Below, piece by piece: positions 17,101 to 21,912 of a stretch of DNA of 23,802 bases. Under the pieces are notes generated by a model. That model saw nothing but the letters and a program-made list of their open reading frames with translations, did not search any database and was not told the DNA's origin. The translations under genes were made by a program, and so were the position numbers. How positions within the stretch are numbered: the first letter of the stretch is position 1; each line of letters opens with the position of its first letter. This stretch comes from Ophiothrix spiculata (Eukaryota; Echinodermata; Ophiuroidea; Amphilepidida; Ophiotrichidae), in the NCBI GenBank assembly GCA_000969725.1, contig JXSR01S068402.1. The stretch is one strand, 5' to 3'.

Positions 17101-19705
17101 GCTTGCAGAACGATGAAATATCTTCATACTTGGCCTCGTTCTGAGTTCCGATTGTGCGGAAATAAAAATATATTACGGATGGTCAAATTGATCAGCGCTG
17201 AAATTCTGTGTTGATGCTTGGCCGTGTGCGATGCGATTTTGTCATCTCATTTATTCCTAGTTTTGAGTAAATTATAAGGTTTCTGTCGACATGAAATCTC
17301 ATTTGTAGACAAAACTGGGCAAGTAAAATTTCATAAAAAATTGCGTTTAATTGTCAAGAAGTTATGGCTGTTCATTAGTAGTTGAGCTTTAACAAGTGTT
17401 TAAAGTGTTGCATAAATAATTTAATACATATTAGTTGTTTGTTATTTACAACCGTTTTAACTTGGTTCACAACAAAAAAAGTAACAAAATATCAATTTTA
17501 TATCATCCATATTGTCGTACGCAGAAAAAATTAGCACATTACTATATAGGTAATTCTAATCTAAAACGGGTCATTAAGCTAATCCAAACAATTTCGATTT
17601 TGCGGCAAAAAAACAACTCTTTAATGTCAACTTTATGTCGACACATATGTCGACGTCGACAAAAAATTATTGCGACATGTCGACATGAAGAAACAGTCTC
17701 GACAGAAACCTTACTAAATTAAGAAACAGACTAGATTTTTTCAATTTGATGCTTTTTTAAACTTTTCTTGTATTATTAATAACTTGATGATACAAATCAA
17801 ATAGAATGGTTATTTTTACATGTCCGAGGTTCTATAACTAACCACCAAGAATGATTTTTGTAAAATGAGATAGGTCATTATGTGTCAACATGTTTCTGTT
17901 TCAGTTTCAGTTTTATATTCCAAGTACAAATCAAAGCAATATCTAAATAATTTACACAGTTTGAATACAAAGAATGAGAATAAAATTTTTAACAAAGGAG
18001 AAATGTAATTGGAGGGATGGCCAATAAAAAGCAAAAGCATGTTTTGAGATAGGCAGGAATAATATATAGTGAGAAAATTAATAATATCGTAATGTGAGTT
18101 AGGTAGAAATATACAATGAGATCACATCATGAGTTTGGGGAGATAGGCAATTGAATACGCCAGTGTAAGAAAACCCTAACTCCATGAGCTCCCCTCTACA
18201 ACTGTATACTAGAAAAATTATCTAAGAAAAGTCAACTGCAAGGTCAATTATTGTGACACTATGATTGGGATATAGACATGGAAATGCTTTTTAGTGATTT
18301 GAAAGCGCTTTCAGAGATTTGTATATTTTACAGAACTTAACAGAAGGGAGCTATTGGAGTTGGGGTTTTCTTGTACTGGCGTATTCAATTCTATTATGCA
18401 ATATTCATTTTGACTTTGTGGTATATGTGGTCGTCCAATCCAAAGAAGCCGCAAATTCAGCTGCAAATTGAACTTCATTTCGCGCTACAGGTGAAAATTC
18501 AGTCTCGAAGTGTTACGTGTAATCCGATTATCACCCTAACAACTGGTTCACGCTTTCTAGTTTTGAACCATGATCGAAATGATCACCATACAAAAGTATA
18601 GCATACACCGTTGTCAGGGGTTGTGCTTGAACCAGTTACTGGGGAGGTTACATAATCACTACGATACTGAATATGTGTCAAGGTCTTAATTTGCCGAAAT
18701 TGATTTTTTGACAGATTTACAATTTTTGTGCCTATACTTGTACTTGAAAGCACCAGCAAAGTTTCATTACTAAAAATGATCGGAAATATGAAATTTATCT
18801 GTTTATTTTGAGGACAATCAACAGAAAATATAGGACTTATCGACCTTTGAACGCGTTTATCTCAGTTATACATAATTCTTTACTCCCTGACAACCTTTGA
18901 CGGACCATAACTTGTCTTCTGGAAATTGTGTGAAGTTTATTAGAGTGTCAGAGCATGGACTTTGCAAATATTTAAAAAAGTAAAAATGACAAGAGCTTGC
19001 GTTTACAGCAAGTCTGAGATGGACGGTCACATATGTTTAAGGTTATCCACTACGGTATGTTATATCTTGGTCTAGATAGATAGCAAATTATTTGAATTTG
19101 GATAAACGTTGACTAAACATTGTTTAAAATTCTGTTTGTTTCTCCAGGACCCTTACCCAAAGCTGACTCAGCATATTTTACCATTGAGCCGAGAGAAGAC
19201 CAACTATGAAAAAATGTACAAGGAATGGAAATTCCACTACATGGAGGACATAGGAGAGGACACCGGGAAGTGTAACTGTGACCATCCAAATATCCGATAC
19301 AAGTTCTACTTCAAGAACAGCATAACGAGACAGATCACTTACGTTGGATCCGAGTGCAAGAATTGGTTCATATCAACGCCTCACGAAGTCACAGAGATAG
19401 CGAGACAGCTGATAAGACCAGGTATCGCAGGTCTGAAATGCGAAGGCTATGATGAAGACGCAGTTCAGTTCCAGATATTGCGAAGAGGCTCATTTCTTGA
19501 AACTCATAAAGATGTAATTAAAAGGTTTGGGAACATATCATGCATAATACCCCGTGATCGCAAAAGCCGAGCGATGGTTCGAATATCTACGTCAAATAAA
19601 ATAGCTCATACCTTTGAAGTCGGCAAGTCATATGGTATACGTCTAAAGGCAGTGAACGATGGTGGTCTCAAATTGAAGATAGTTGGTTACAAAACAAACT
19701 CCTAA
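2084..19705 (+). CDS. Ten-exon gene: acidic region, leucine zipper, TRADD-N-like domain, basic/SSSED repeats, zinc-ribbon-like C-terminus (5' incomplete)
   Basis: Joining 2084-2102, 3300-4223, 4550-4681, 6898-7341, 8219-8253, 11257-11331, 13672-13857, 14648-14734, 16176-16283 and 19148-19705 gives 2568 nt: 855 codons plus TAA, with every intron GT-AG and every phase consistent. Residue ranges (counted from the first visible codon) are: 1-358 acidic, low-complexity, probably disordered; 395-424 leucine zipper; 440-506 TRADD-N-like; 519-634 repeated basic patches and SSSEDD motifs resembling nuclear signals with CK2 sites; 671-855 C-terminal module with Cys712, Cys714, His716 and Cys740. No signal peptide or membrane segment is visible in the traced part. 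Known biology: TRADD-N mediates adaptor interactions in TNF/innate signalling. A nuclear or nucleic-acid-linked immune adaptor is my inference. I do not recognise the whole protein. Confidence 0.72.
2103..2731. other. Intron sequence, nothing recognised
   Basis: AT-rich intron between the microexon and the hairpin element. I saw no reading frame, terminal repeat or tandem array. Confidence 0.5.
2732..2893. mobile_element. 162-bp near-perfect inverted-repeat element (foldback/MITE-like)
   Basis: The arms 2732-2794 and 2832-2893 are reverse complements with only a few mismatches. They include the GC-rich block GTACCGCCGCGGCAAAAGGG and the ACAACTGGACCC segment. The loop is about 37 bases. The GC-rich arms stand out from the surrounding AT-rich intron. 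No target duplication is clear. It probably belongs to a short non-autonomous DNA transposon family, which a genome-wide search would confirm. Confidence 0.7.
2894..3299. other. Intron 3' part, acceptor at 3298-3299
   Basis: AT-rich intron ending in TTTGCTTTAATTACAG immediately before the large acidic exon. Nothing else recognised. Confidence 0.5.
3300..4223 (+). CDS. Large acidic exon of the main gene
   Basis: It is open in one frame for its whole 924 nt (codons starting at 3302). The acceptor TAATTACAG is at 3299 and the donor AAG|GTAGGG at 4224. The product is dominated by Asp, Glu, Ser and Asn, with blocks such as ESSDDILSGEDLDDESD, PEDESDDEE, DDGSESDDTNDG and FFSDDDEDD. One short basic island lies in the middle (RLKKRNPYIKKATGKYLSKSEK). 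Base composition is richer in GC than the flanking introns. The sequence is likely intrinsically disordered and phosphorylatable. Acidic tracts occur in histone chaperones and nuclear scaffolds, but no specific family is indicated. Confidence 0.85.
4550..4681 (+). CDS. Exon linking the acidic region to the zipper/TRADD-N-like exon
   Basis: The acceptor is TTTAAG at 4544-4549. The exon starts with GT, which with the previous G forms a Gly codon. It encodes ENPGADGDSGESVNG and then a more ordered segment (VLCQLPPMDVRGNDNKIIV), and ends at donor A|GTAAGT at 4682. The phases on both sides (1 and 1) match the neighbours. The AAG acceptor is weaker than a CAG one. The NDNKIIVQGPEST stretch has no family match that I recognise. 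Confidence 0.7.
4711..5107. mobile_element. Inverted-repeat element with long arms (about 400 bp)
   Basis: The left end (GGAAAGAGTTAACGCGTCA, GGAGTGAATTTTGTTTCACTC, TTTTCGTGTGAA) is the imperfect reverse complement of the right end (TTCACACGAAAAGAG, GAGTGAAATAAAATTCACTCC, TGACGCGTTTACTTTCTCG). Nested GAGTG/CACTC words fill the arms. This is typical of a foldback MITE. It begins about 30 bases after the splice donor at 4682. Ends are approximate and no target duplication was established. Confidence 0.65.
5108..5527. other. Intron segment with a possible single transposon end
   Basis: No reading frame. From about 5304 the sequence GGCGGTTTCAGAGTAGCTGT introduces a GTCGTTGCG/CGCAA-rich, partly self-complementary region to about 5480. 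It may be a decayed end of an inverted-repeat transposon, but no second end was found. Confidence 0.35.
5568..6244. mobile_element. GGATCAAAA-rich MITE with CACTCTTA ends, TA target duplication
   Basis: The element starts CACTCTTAGAAAGGAAGGATC and ends GGCCTTCTAAGAGTG, flanked on both sides by TA. Its interior is packed with GGATCAAAA/TTTTGATCC words in both orientations, including short tandem copies of AAGTGATCCTTAAAGGATC near 6140-6190. The same ends and the ATCAAATATGAGCTTA block recur in the 242-bp element at 11335-11576, so they are one family. It also contains a tRNA-like sequence on the minus strand at about 5754-5837. No transposase is encoded. Confidence 0.8.
5754..5837 (-). pseudogene. 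tRNA-derived sequence inside a MITE (tRNA-Thr(CGU)-like)
   Basis: The minus strand reads GTCCACGGTGGCCGAGTGG, an A-box-like D arm (TGGCCGAGTGGTTAGAG), then CTGGTCTCGTAA as an anticodon-stem/loop remnant. GGGTTCAAACCC follows as a good B box and T arm. The 3' half of the anticodon stem and the acceptor pairing are poor, so it is not a functional tRNA. The intact promoter boxes suggest a SINE-like head or a captured tRNA within the element. Confidence 0.6.
6610..6801. mobile_element. Second GGGGTAAGTTGGCCC-ended element (about 190 bp)
   Basis: It starts GGGGTAAGTTGGCCC at 6610 and ends GGCCAACTCACCCC at 6801. It lies only 24 bases after the similar element ending at 6585, separated by another partial copy (GGGCCAACTCGCCCC) near 6593-6607. 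No coding potential is visible. Confidence 0.55.
6898..7341 (+). CDS. Exon encoding leucine zipper and TRADD-N-like domain
   Basis: The acceptor TTGTTATTCAG ends at 6897 and the exon starts with AT, completing an Asn codon. The donor A|GTAATC is at 7342. The 5' part encodes LQLVINCKKDKEVFRLLKNL. Next comes a leucine zipper with Leu every seven residues (Leu399, 406, 413, 420) and Asn also in heptad register (Asn403, 410, 417). The last part, about residues 440-506, contains GSIVLNVSF, LERFWESYHNGNLQSDLSKIF and an ISLD strand. This matches the strand-helix pattern of the TRADD N-terminal domain, including its F-x(3)-Y-x(2)-G-x-L core. Family assignment is by eye; a profile search against TRADD_N would settle it. 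Confidence 0.8.
7441..8142 (-). mobile_element. LTR retrotransposon remnant: one LTR plus tRNA-Leu primer-binding site
   Basis: On the minus strand an LTR runs from 8142 (TGTAGCGGAAATACG) to 7479 (CGCCACA), about 664 bp with TG...CA ends. It has a TATA-like CGCTATAAATAAGC near 8000 and an AATAAA-type signal close to its 3' end (about 7490). One base later (7477-7461) comes TGGTGGCAGCGGTGGGA, the complement of a tRNA-Leu 3' end, which is a standard retrotransposon primer-binding site. Only a short leader follows before the element stops, so gag-pol and the other LTR are gone. The family (Gypsy or BEL) cannot be decided. Confidence 0.68.
7461..7477 (-). promoter_or_regulatory. Retrotransposon primer-binding site (tRNA-Leu)
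   Basis: The plus strand TCCCACCGCTGCCACCA matches the 3' end of a eukaryotic tRNA-Leu including CCA. Its complement on the minus strand would prime first-strand DNA synthesis one base after the LTR end. Confidence 0.68.
8219..8253 (+). CDS. 35-nt exon of the main gene
   Basis: The acceptor TATTAACGCAG ends at 8218 and the donor AAG|GTAATT starts at 8254. GT completes the codon from the previous exon, giving SETEKDNNETAK and bringing the phase to 0. All following exons are phase 0. The exon is short and acidic, like its neighbours. The tight fit of both splice sites and phase is the main support. Confidence 0.68.
8254..8795. other. Intron before the LINE, nothing firm
   Basis: No exon recognised. 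The stretch 8520-8780 is somewhat more GC-rich (GCGCATGCG, GGCGCGTACTGGTACGCG) than the rest of the intron. It may belong to an unrecognised repeat. Confidence 0.35.
8796..9957 (+). mobile_element. 5'-truncated CR1/L2-like non-LTR retrotransposon (LINE)
   Basis: The translation shows the C-terminal part of a LINE reverse transcriptase and the conserved region after it: MKWLQKNKLFINTEKTKVIY, then KAKCLGVQIDNELNWHSHV, KRLDVLHKRCARVILGV, NYFKSLMMYKSLNGQSPHYL and YSGVKLWNEIAPDI. The blocks lie in different frames, with shifts near 8910-8960, 9230-9300 and 9470, so the copy is dead. The 3' end has CAGGGCCCCGTGTTAGACC and CAACCCTGGGTAAATATGTT, and then an AAATAAAAATAAA tail at about 9930-9957. The endonuclease and most of the RT are missing. 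Confidence 0.85.
9988..10565. mobile_element. GCCGTATTC-ended inverted-repeat element(s)
   Basis: GGTGCCGTATTC with CTTGCACTTAAGTGCAAC at the left is matched by GGTTGCACTTAGGTG and GAATACGGCCCC ending at 10470, giving a unit of about 480 bp. Inside, CACTTAAG-type palindromes and a hairpin at about 10268-10328 (AGAATACCC...CCCATGTGACTT) occur. A second possible right end, GAATATGGGCCC (about 10553-10564), and a small inverted repeat TAGTTGGCTG...CAGCCAACTA (10471-10535) extend it to 10565. The duplicated exon unit begins immediately after, so two nested insertions are plausible. Confidence 0.6.
10646..10953. mobile_element. hAT-like MITE, 8-bp target duplication GTTATTTC
   Basis: The element begins CAGTGGTGGTAGGACG and ends CATGTCCTACCCCCCCTG. 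It is flanked by GTTATTTC at 10638-10645 and 10954-10961. The corresponding empty site in unit B (ATTTATTTCAATACG near 12780) has a single copy, confirming insertion and duplication. A CAGTGG-type end plus an 8-bp duplication is characteristic of hAT elements. No transposase is encoded. Confidence 0.8.
11257..11331 (+). CDS. Basic/SSSED exon, copy A
   Basis: The acceptor TTTCTCATTTCAG ends at 11256. Twenty-five codons in phase 0 encode KRKRRSRILDSSSEDDDTEN and then ELQDK, up to the donor AAG|GTACAC at 11332. The basic start resembles a nuclear localisation signal and SSSEDDD a CK2-type phosphosite cluster. A palindromic MITE starts three bases into the intron and has changed the donor from GTATAA (as in copy B) to GTACAC. 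The donor is still GT, but splicing efficiency may be altered, so the exon could be optional. Confidence 0.68.
11335..11576. mobile_element. 242-bp palindromic MITE at a splice donor, TA target duplication
   Basis: It starts CACTCTTAAAAAGAAAGG and ends CCTTTCTTTTTAAGAGTG with TA on each side. Unit B preserves the empty site (AAGGTATAACG at 13855-13865). The arms of about 115 bases are nearly identical reverse complements, so the copy looks young and the transcript would form a long hairpin right next to the donor of the 11257 exon. It has the same ends and internal words as the 677-bp element at 5568. Confidence 0.85.
11717..12332. mobile_element. piggyBac-like MITE with TTAA target duplication (first copy)
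   Basis: TTAA at 11713-11716 and 12333-12336 flank the ends CCCTAGTTCTACG and ATAACTAGGG. The interior has runs of G and C near both ends (GAAGGGGGGG...; GGGGGTTGTTGCAACCCCCC). Its length of 616 bp equals the second copy at 15508-16122 (615 bp), and both share poly-G/TTGTTGCAACCC blocks and similar internal phrases such as CATCCTTTGCG. The TTAA target suggests mobilisation by piggyBac-type transposase. Confidence 0.78.
12553..12600 (+). pseudogene. Truncated second exon of unit A (dead exon)
   Basis: After the acceptor ATGTTTCAG, the sequence encodes KRKRLSIGLSCSSSE, matching the live exon at 14648 (KRKRMSIGLSYSSSD). The match stops at about 12595, and the frame then meets a TAA at about 12617 with no good donor. 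The breakpoint of the tandem duplication lies inside this exon. It is most likely skipped. Confidence 0.65.
12874..13477. mobile_element. MITE-like element with CAGGGTGTCCC ends and long inverted repeats
   Basis: It begins CAGGGTGTCCCAGAA and ends TTCTGGGACACCCTG, with TA on either side. Unit A shows the empty site (AGTATTTAGGCAA near 11044-11056). The terminal repeats extend about 200 bases or more inward (for example GTACACTACCGATTGAAATG on one side and its complement on the other). It is non-coding. The TA target and long inverted repeats fit a Tc1/mariner-type passenger, but the superfamily is not certain. Confidence 0.75.
13672..13857 (+). CDS. Basic/SSSED exon, copy B, internally expanded
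   Basis: The acceptor TCTCATTCCAG ends at 13671 and the donor AAG|GTATAA is at 13858. Sixty-two codons in phase 0 encode two successive KRKLDSSSED-type repeats separated by an Arg/Lys run (SRRRRRKKGKLDSRKSRKK). Copy A has only one repeat (25 codons), so this exon grew by internal duplication in multiples of three. The product has strong bipartite nuclear-signal character and several CK2-like sites. Confidence 0.75.
13858..14647. other. Intron in unit B
   Basis: The first 330 bases match unit A (TATAACGTGATGATGGGC onward). About 14190-14635 is specific to unit B, with no reading frame of note and no visible terminal repeats. The intron ends in TTTAACTTCCAG at 14647. Confidence 0.5.
14648..14734 (+). 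CDS. Acidic exon KRKRMSIGLS...DDSSDE of the main gene
   Basis: Twenty-nine codons in phase 0 lie between acceptor TTCCAG and donor GAG|GTATAG. They encode a short basic start, then YSSSDLEDDVTEDDDSSDE. It is the intact partner of the dead exon at 12553. The AAACGGAAACGA start is shared with the 11257 and 13672 exons, so all of these exons probably descend from one ancestral repeat. Confidence 0.7.
14735..15068. other. Intron, nothing recognised
   Basis: AT-rich, with no reading frame and no repeat structure seen. Confidence 0.45.
15069..15245 (+). repeat. Dispersed repeat, copy 1 (TGGGGACCG-ended)
   Basis: It has imperfect inverted ends: TGGGGACCGCTAAGTCCCAG with GTGTACAGG, versus CCTGCTACACTGG with CCCGGTCCCCC. 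The core (AGTCCGCCTTAGACCATA, GTTGTTAGCCTATACTTTAC, AACGGGGGACTT) reappears in opposite orientation at 21297-21447. It is a small non-autonomous element or fragment. Confidence 0.65.
15508..16122. mobile_element. piggyBac-like MITE with TTAA target duplication (second copy)
   Basis: TTAA at 15504-15507 and 16123-16126 flank the ends CCCTCGTCCAACCA and TGGTTAGACGAGGG. G-runs near the left end, GGGGTTGTTGCAACCC inside and the 615-bp length match the copy at 11717-12332, although the terminal repeats differ at several bases. It therefore belongs to the same family at an older subfamily distance. Confidence 0.78.
16176..16283 (+). CDS. Ninth visible exon of the main gene
   Basis: The acceptor CATTCTTTCAG ends at 16175 and the donor GCG|GTAAGC is at 16284. 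Thirty-six codons in phase 0 encode GRHHPMRSQQSPRRTYQ and then DDDDHNDAMKKIRILQSGA. The exon keeps the acidic/basic mix and leads into the C-terminal module. The phase-0 ends on both sides match the neighbouring exons. Confidence 0.75.
16284..16740. other. Intron, nothing recognised
   Basis: AT-rich, with no exon or repeat structure seen apart from short runs. Confidence 0.45.
16741..17110. repeat. Degenerate tandem repeat, three copies of about 140 bp
   Basis: Three similar blocks, starting near 16750, 16896 and 17030, each contain a variant of TAGTCATT(T/G)G, then AAGTTTGGTTGAAATTG and a TTGTA/CTTTAC segment before a GTTGAG-like word. The copies are strongly diverged. Repeats with AAGTTTGGTTGAAATTG are widespread in marine invertebrate DNA, though I cannot name the family. 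Confidence 0.5.
17275..17713. mobile_element. hAT-like MITE, TAAGGTTTCTGTCGA ends, 8-bp target duplication
   Basis: TAAGGTTTCTGTCGA at 17275-17289 is exactly complementary to TCGACAGAAACCTTA at 17699-17713. The flanks are GTAAATTA (17267-17274) and CTAAATTA (17714-17721), an 8-bp duplication with one mismatch. The interior near 17635-17690 is rich in GTCGAC and ACATGTCGACAT palindromes. The open frame across it (17435-17722) has no protein similarity that I recognise. Confidence 0.72.
17722..18148. other. Intron, nothing firm
   Basis: AT-rich, with loosely repeated GAGATAGGCA/GTTAGGTAGAA words at 18040-18150 and a TTTCAG doublet near 17899-17910. No exon seen. Confidence 0.4.
18149..18390. 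mobile_element. 242-bp inverted-repeat element, GAATACGCCAGT ends
   Basis: AATTGAATACGCCAGT at 18149-18164 is complementary to ACTGGCGTATTCAATT at 18375-18390. The arms continue imperfectly through AAGAAAACCCTAACTCCAT and GGAGCTATTGGAGTTGGGGT for about 55 bases. It is a small MITE with no clear target duplication. Confidence 0.65.
18391..19147. other. Intron before the last exon
   Basis: No exon or transposon end recognised. It ends in a good acceptor, TGTTTGTTTCTCCAG, at 19147. Confidence 0.5.
19148..19705 (+). CDS. Last coding exon: zinc-ribbon-like C-terminal module
   Basis: It starts in phase 0 with DPYPKLTQ and ends at TAA (19703-19705). The key segment reads KCNCDHPNIRYKFYF and then YVGSECKNWF. 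Cys712, Cys714 and Cys740 (with His716 as a candidate fourth ligand) and the I-x-Y-x-F...N...T...VGS-x-C pattern resemble a small zinc-binding module that I know from phage, bacterial and large-virus proteins. The remaining 115 residues are predicted strand-rich (ISCIIPRDRKSRAMVRIS, FEVGKSYGIRLKAV, LKLKIVGYK) and could form an OB-like barrel. That last point is inference from pattern only. The exon has higher GC and clear codon structure compared with its flanks. Confidence 0.85.
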   Translation, partial: DPYPKLTQHILPLSREKTNYEKMYKEWKFHYMEDIGEDTGKCNCDHPNIRYKFYFKNSITRQITYVGSECKNWFISTPHEVTEIARQLIRPGIAGLKCEGYDEDAVQFQILRRGSFLETHKDVIKRFGNISCIIPRDRKSRAMVRISTSNKIAHTFEVGKSYGIRLKAVNDGGLKLKIVGYKTNS

Positions 19706-20713
19706 TCAAAATTAATCGGTTCATCACTTATTGGATGTTTGAAAGTAATGATTTTTGACAGATTGGGATTTGCTTCTGCTTCTAGCATTTACATCTACAT
19801 CTACATCTAAATAGATTATCAATAAAGTTGCCGGAGAGGCAATATCTAATTGAGAACATAATGGACGTCAGACGAAAAAAAAGTACAATTGATAATAACA
19901 GTAATAATAATAACAATTTCTAAAGCGCAAAACCTATACTTAGTGCATATCTCTAAGCGCATAAACATGATAAATGGTTAAAATACTTATAATACAGTAG
20001 TCAAAATACAAACTACTGCCAAAGCAGGGATATGTATACTGATACCTACCTTGATACCACTTTTCCCCTAGCTATTATATGGCCAACTGTTGAATAAAAT
20101 CCGGGATTCCAAATCTAATTCCACATGTATAACACGGAAAGTCATGATACATGTGTATATTTTGCAATGTTCTTAATGACAAAACAAGTTCGGGCCTTGG
20201 TATAGTAAAAATTCTTCATTTTAAGTCCTTTAGCTCAAATCTGCTTTTGTACAGAATCTTGTTAAATATTGGTTTAAGTATTTTATATATTCCAATGAAG
20301 ATTATAAATCGATTTTGCTGTTGTTTAAAACTAATTTAAAATAATCAAAAGATATAGGAAACATAATGTTATTACTGATGTTATCAGTGTAATGTGTACA
20401 ATACAGTGTCTTTACAGTTATGATATTTAAGGTGTTATAATTTTAAGCATACTCCTTAGCTTAAAAATACAAATGTATGATTCCAGTATACCATAAAGTA
20501 ATGTGACGATTTGTGATACTCTATGATATATCATTGTAAGTTGAAAATATTGACTTTTTTGACATGTTATATTATTTACAAAGACGTAACCCCATTTGTT
20601 TCTTTTTTAATTATTATTATTATTCTAAAGCCTTTTAACTGTAGATGGAAAATTCCGTAGCTTTTTTAGCCTTTGAATCATCTCCTTTTCAATTGTCTTA
20701 TTGCTTTTAAATT
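19706..20713. other. 3' UTR and downstream non-coding sequence
   Basis: AT-rich. It contains a short ACATCT run (about 19790-19808) and TAATAATAATAACAATTTCT near 19900, a possible repeat fragment. No gene recognised. Confidence 0.45.
19821..20098 (+). promoter_or_regulatory. Candidate poly(A) signals for the main gene
   Basis: AATAAA occurs at 19821-19826 (ATCAATAAAGTTG) and 20093-20098 (TTGAATAAAATCC), about 115 and 390 bases after the stop codon. Either could end the transcript; the sequence alone does not choose. Confidence 0.45.
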
Positions 20714-20862
20714 TAGTTTTGTAGATTAGTTTTATCACTGTACAATACATGTAGTTTTGTAGATTAGTTTTATCACTGTACAATACATGTAGTTTTGTAG
20801 ATTAGTTTTATCACTGTACAATACATGTAGTTTTGTAGATTAGTTTTATCACTGTACAATAC
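20714..20862 (+). repeat. 38-bp tandem repeat, four near-identical copies
   Basis: The unit starts TAGTTTTGTAGATTAG and ends TGTACAATACATG. Copies start at 20714, 20752, 20790 and 20828, and the last is incomplete (35 bases). Copies are essentially identical, so the array is young and probably variable in copy number between individuals. There are no spacers between units. Confidence 0.9.
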
Positions 20863-21296
20863 TCAAACATATACGGTAGAAGTGATACATCTATATAGAC
20901 ATTCGATTTCCAACTAAGAAGTATATACAGTGAGAATATGTTTCTTTTTTTACTAAATAAAAATATTCATAGATTATCAGACATATGATATTATAGCTAA
21001 GTTTGCAGGTTTATTAACAGATATGATCAGATTAGATTCGACCTTAGTTCTTTGAGTTCCTAAAATTCTTCATAATGGTATGTAATATACTATGATTCAG
21101 ATTTAGATTTATTAAGATCATATACATGGCATCCCCTGAGCCAAATTGAATTATACAATGGAAATACAAATAAAGACACAATTAAACCAACAATTAAAAA
21201 ACACATAACACTTTGATGACTTTGTCTGTGTGTTACTTTATGACATACTTGTCTCAATATGTCTTATCTATTCAATCATCCTGATCATCACATACA
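20863..21296. other. Non-coding, nothing recognised
   Basis: AT-rich intergenic sequence without a reading frame or visible repeat. Confidence 0.45.
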
Positions 21297-21447
21297 GGTG
21301 TAGCAGGAATGGAAGTCCCCCGTTCTTATTGTCCGGGTTGTACCAGTAAAGTATAGGCTAACAACTCTCACGCAACATAGTCTCACGCTTTATTCCGTTA
21401 TGGTCTATATGGAAGGCGGACTACCATTTCAGGGGGACTAATATTAC
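21297..21447 (-). repeat. Dispersed repeat, copy 2 (inverted relative to 15069-15245)
   Basis: On the minus strand it contains AGTCCCCCTGAAATGGTAGT, CGCCTT, GTTGTTAGCCTATACTTTAC and AACGGGGGACTT, the same order as in copy 1. It lacks one outer end. Confidence 0.65.
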
Positions 21448-21912
21448 TTTCACACCGGTACATAATTACAGTAAAAGTTATGTAAAAAAAAACCGTGAAA
21501 CGTCACAAAATCGTTACATTTCAAGTCAATTACTGATGACATGGTCGTAAGATGTTACCAAAGTATTAACTCCATTAAAAAAAATGAAACCAGGTACGGT
21601 AGTGTTAGTCAGCGGCAATGATTTGCGACGGTCTCTTCTTGTGTTGAAAAATAAACAAGATTAATGCATTGCTTTTCATTACAGAGTCGGGGTAGGATAG
21701 CATGCACACTTAATACTTAGAAATATTTTGAAGCCTGTATATATTGCTATTTCCCTATGGTGGCAAGGGAAATCAGTAGTCAAATATCACAAATTATGCA
21801 ATGATTACAATTTCAAAAAAGTTCAAATGTCTATTTGTAATGCATGTAAATCTGCTAAACTGTTCTATTAATGAATATTAATAATAAAACTAATGTAAAA
21901 TAAAATAAAATG
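21448..21912. other. Non-coding, nothing recognised
   Basis: AT-rich flank of the Tc1/mariner element, with no exon or repeat identified. Confidence 0.4.

Noticed and set aside
17435-17722. 95-codon open frame as a gene
   Set aside because: It lies within and across the end of a hAT-like MITE, has no recognisable domain, and its sequence is dominated by palindromes.
20714-20862. CRISPR array
   Set aside because: The units are contiguous without spacers and the genome is eukaryotic. It is a minisatellite.
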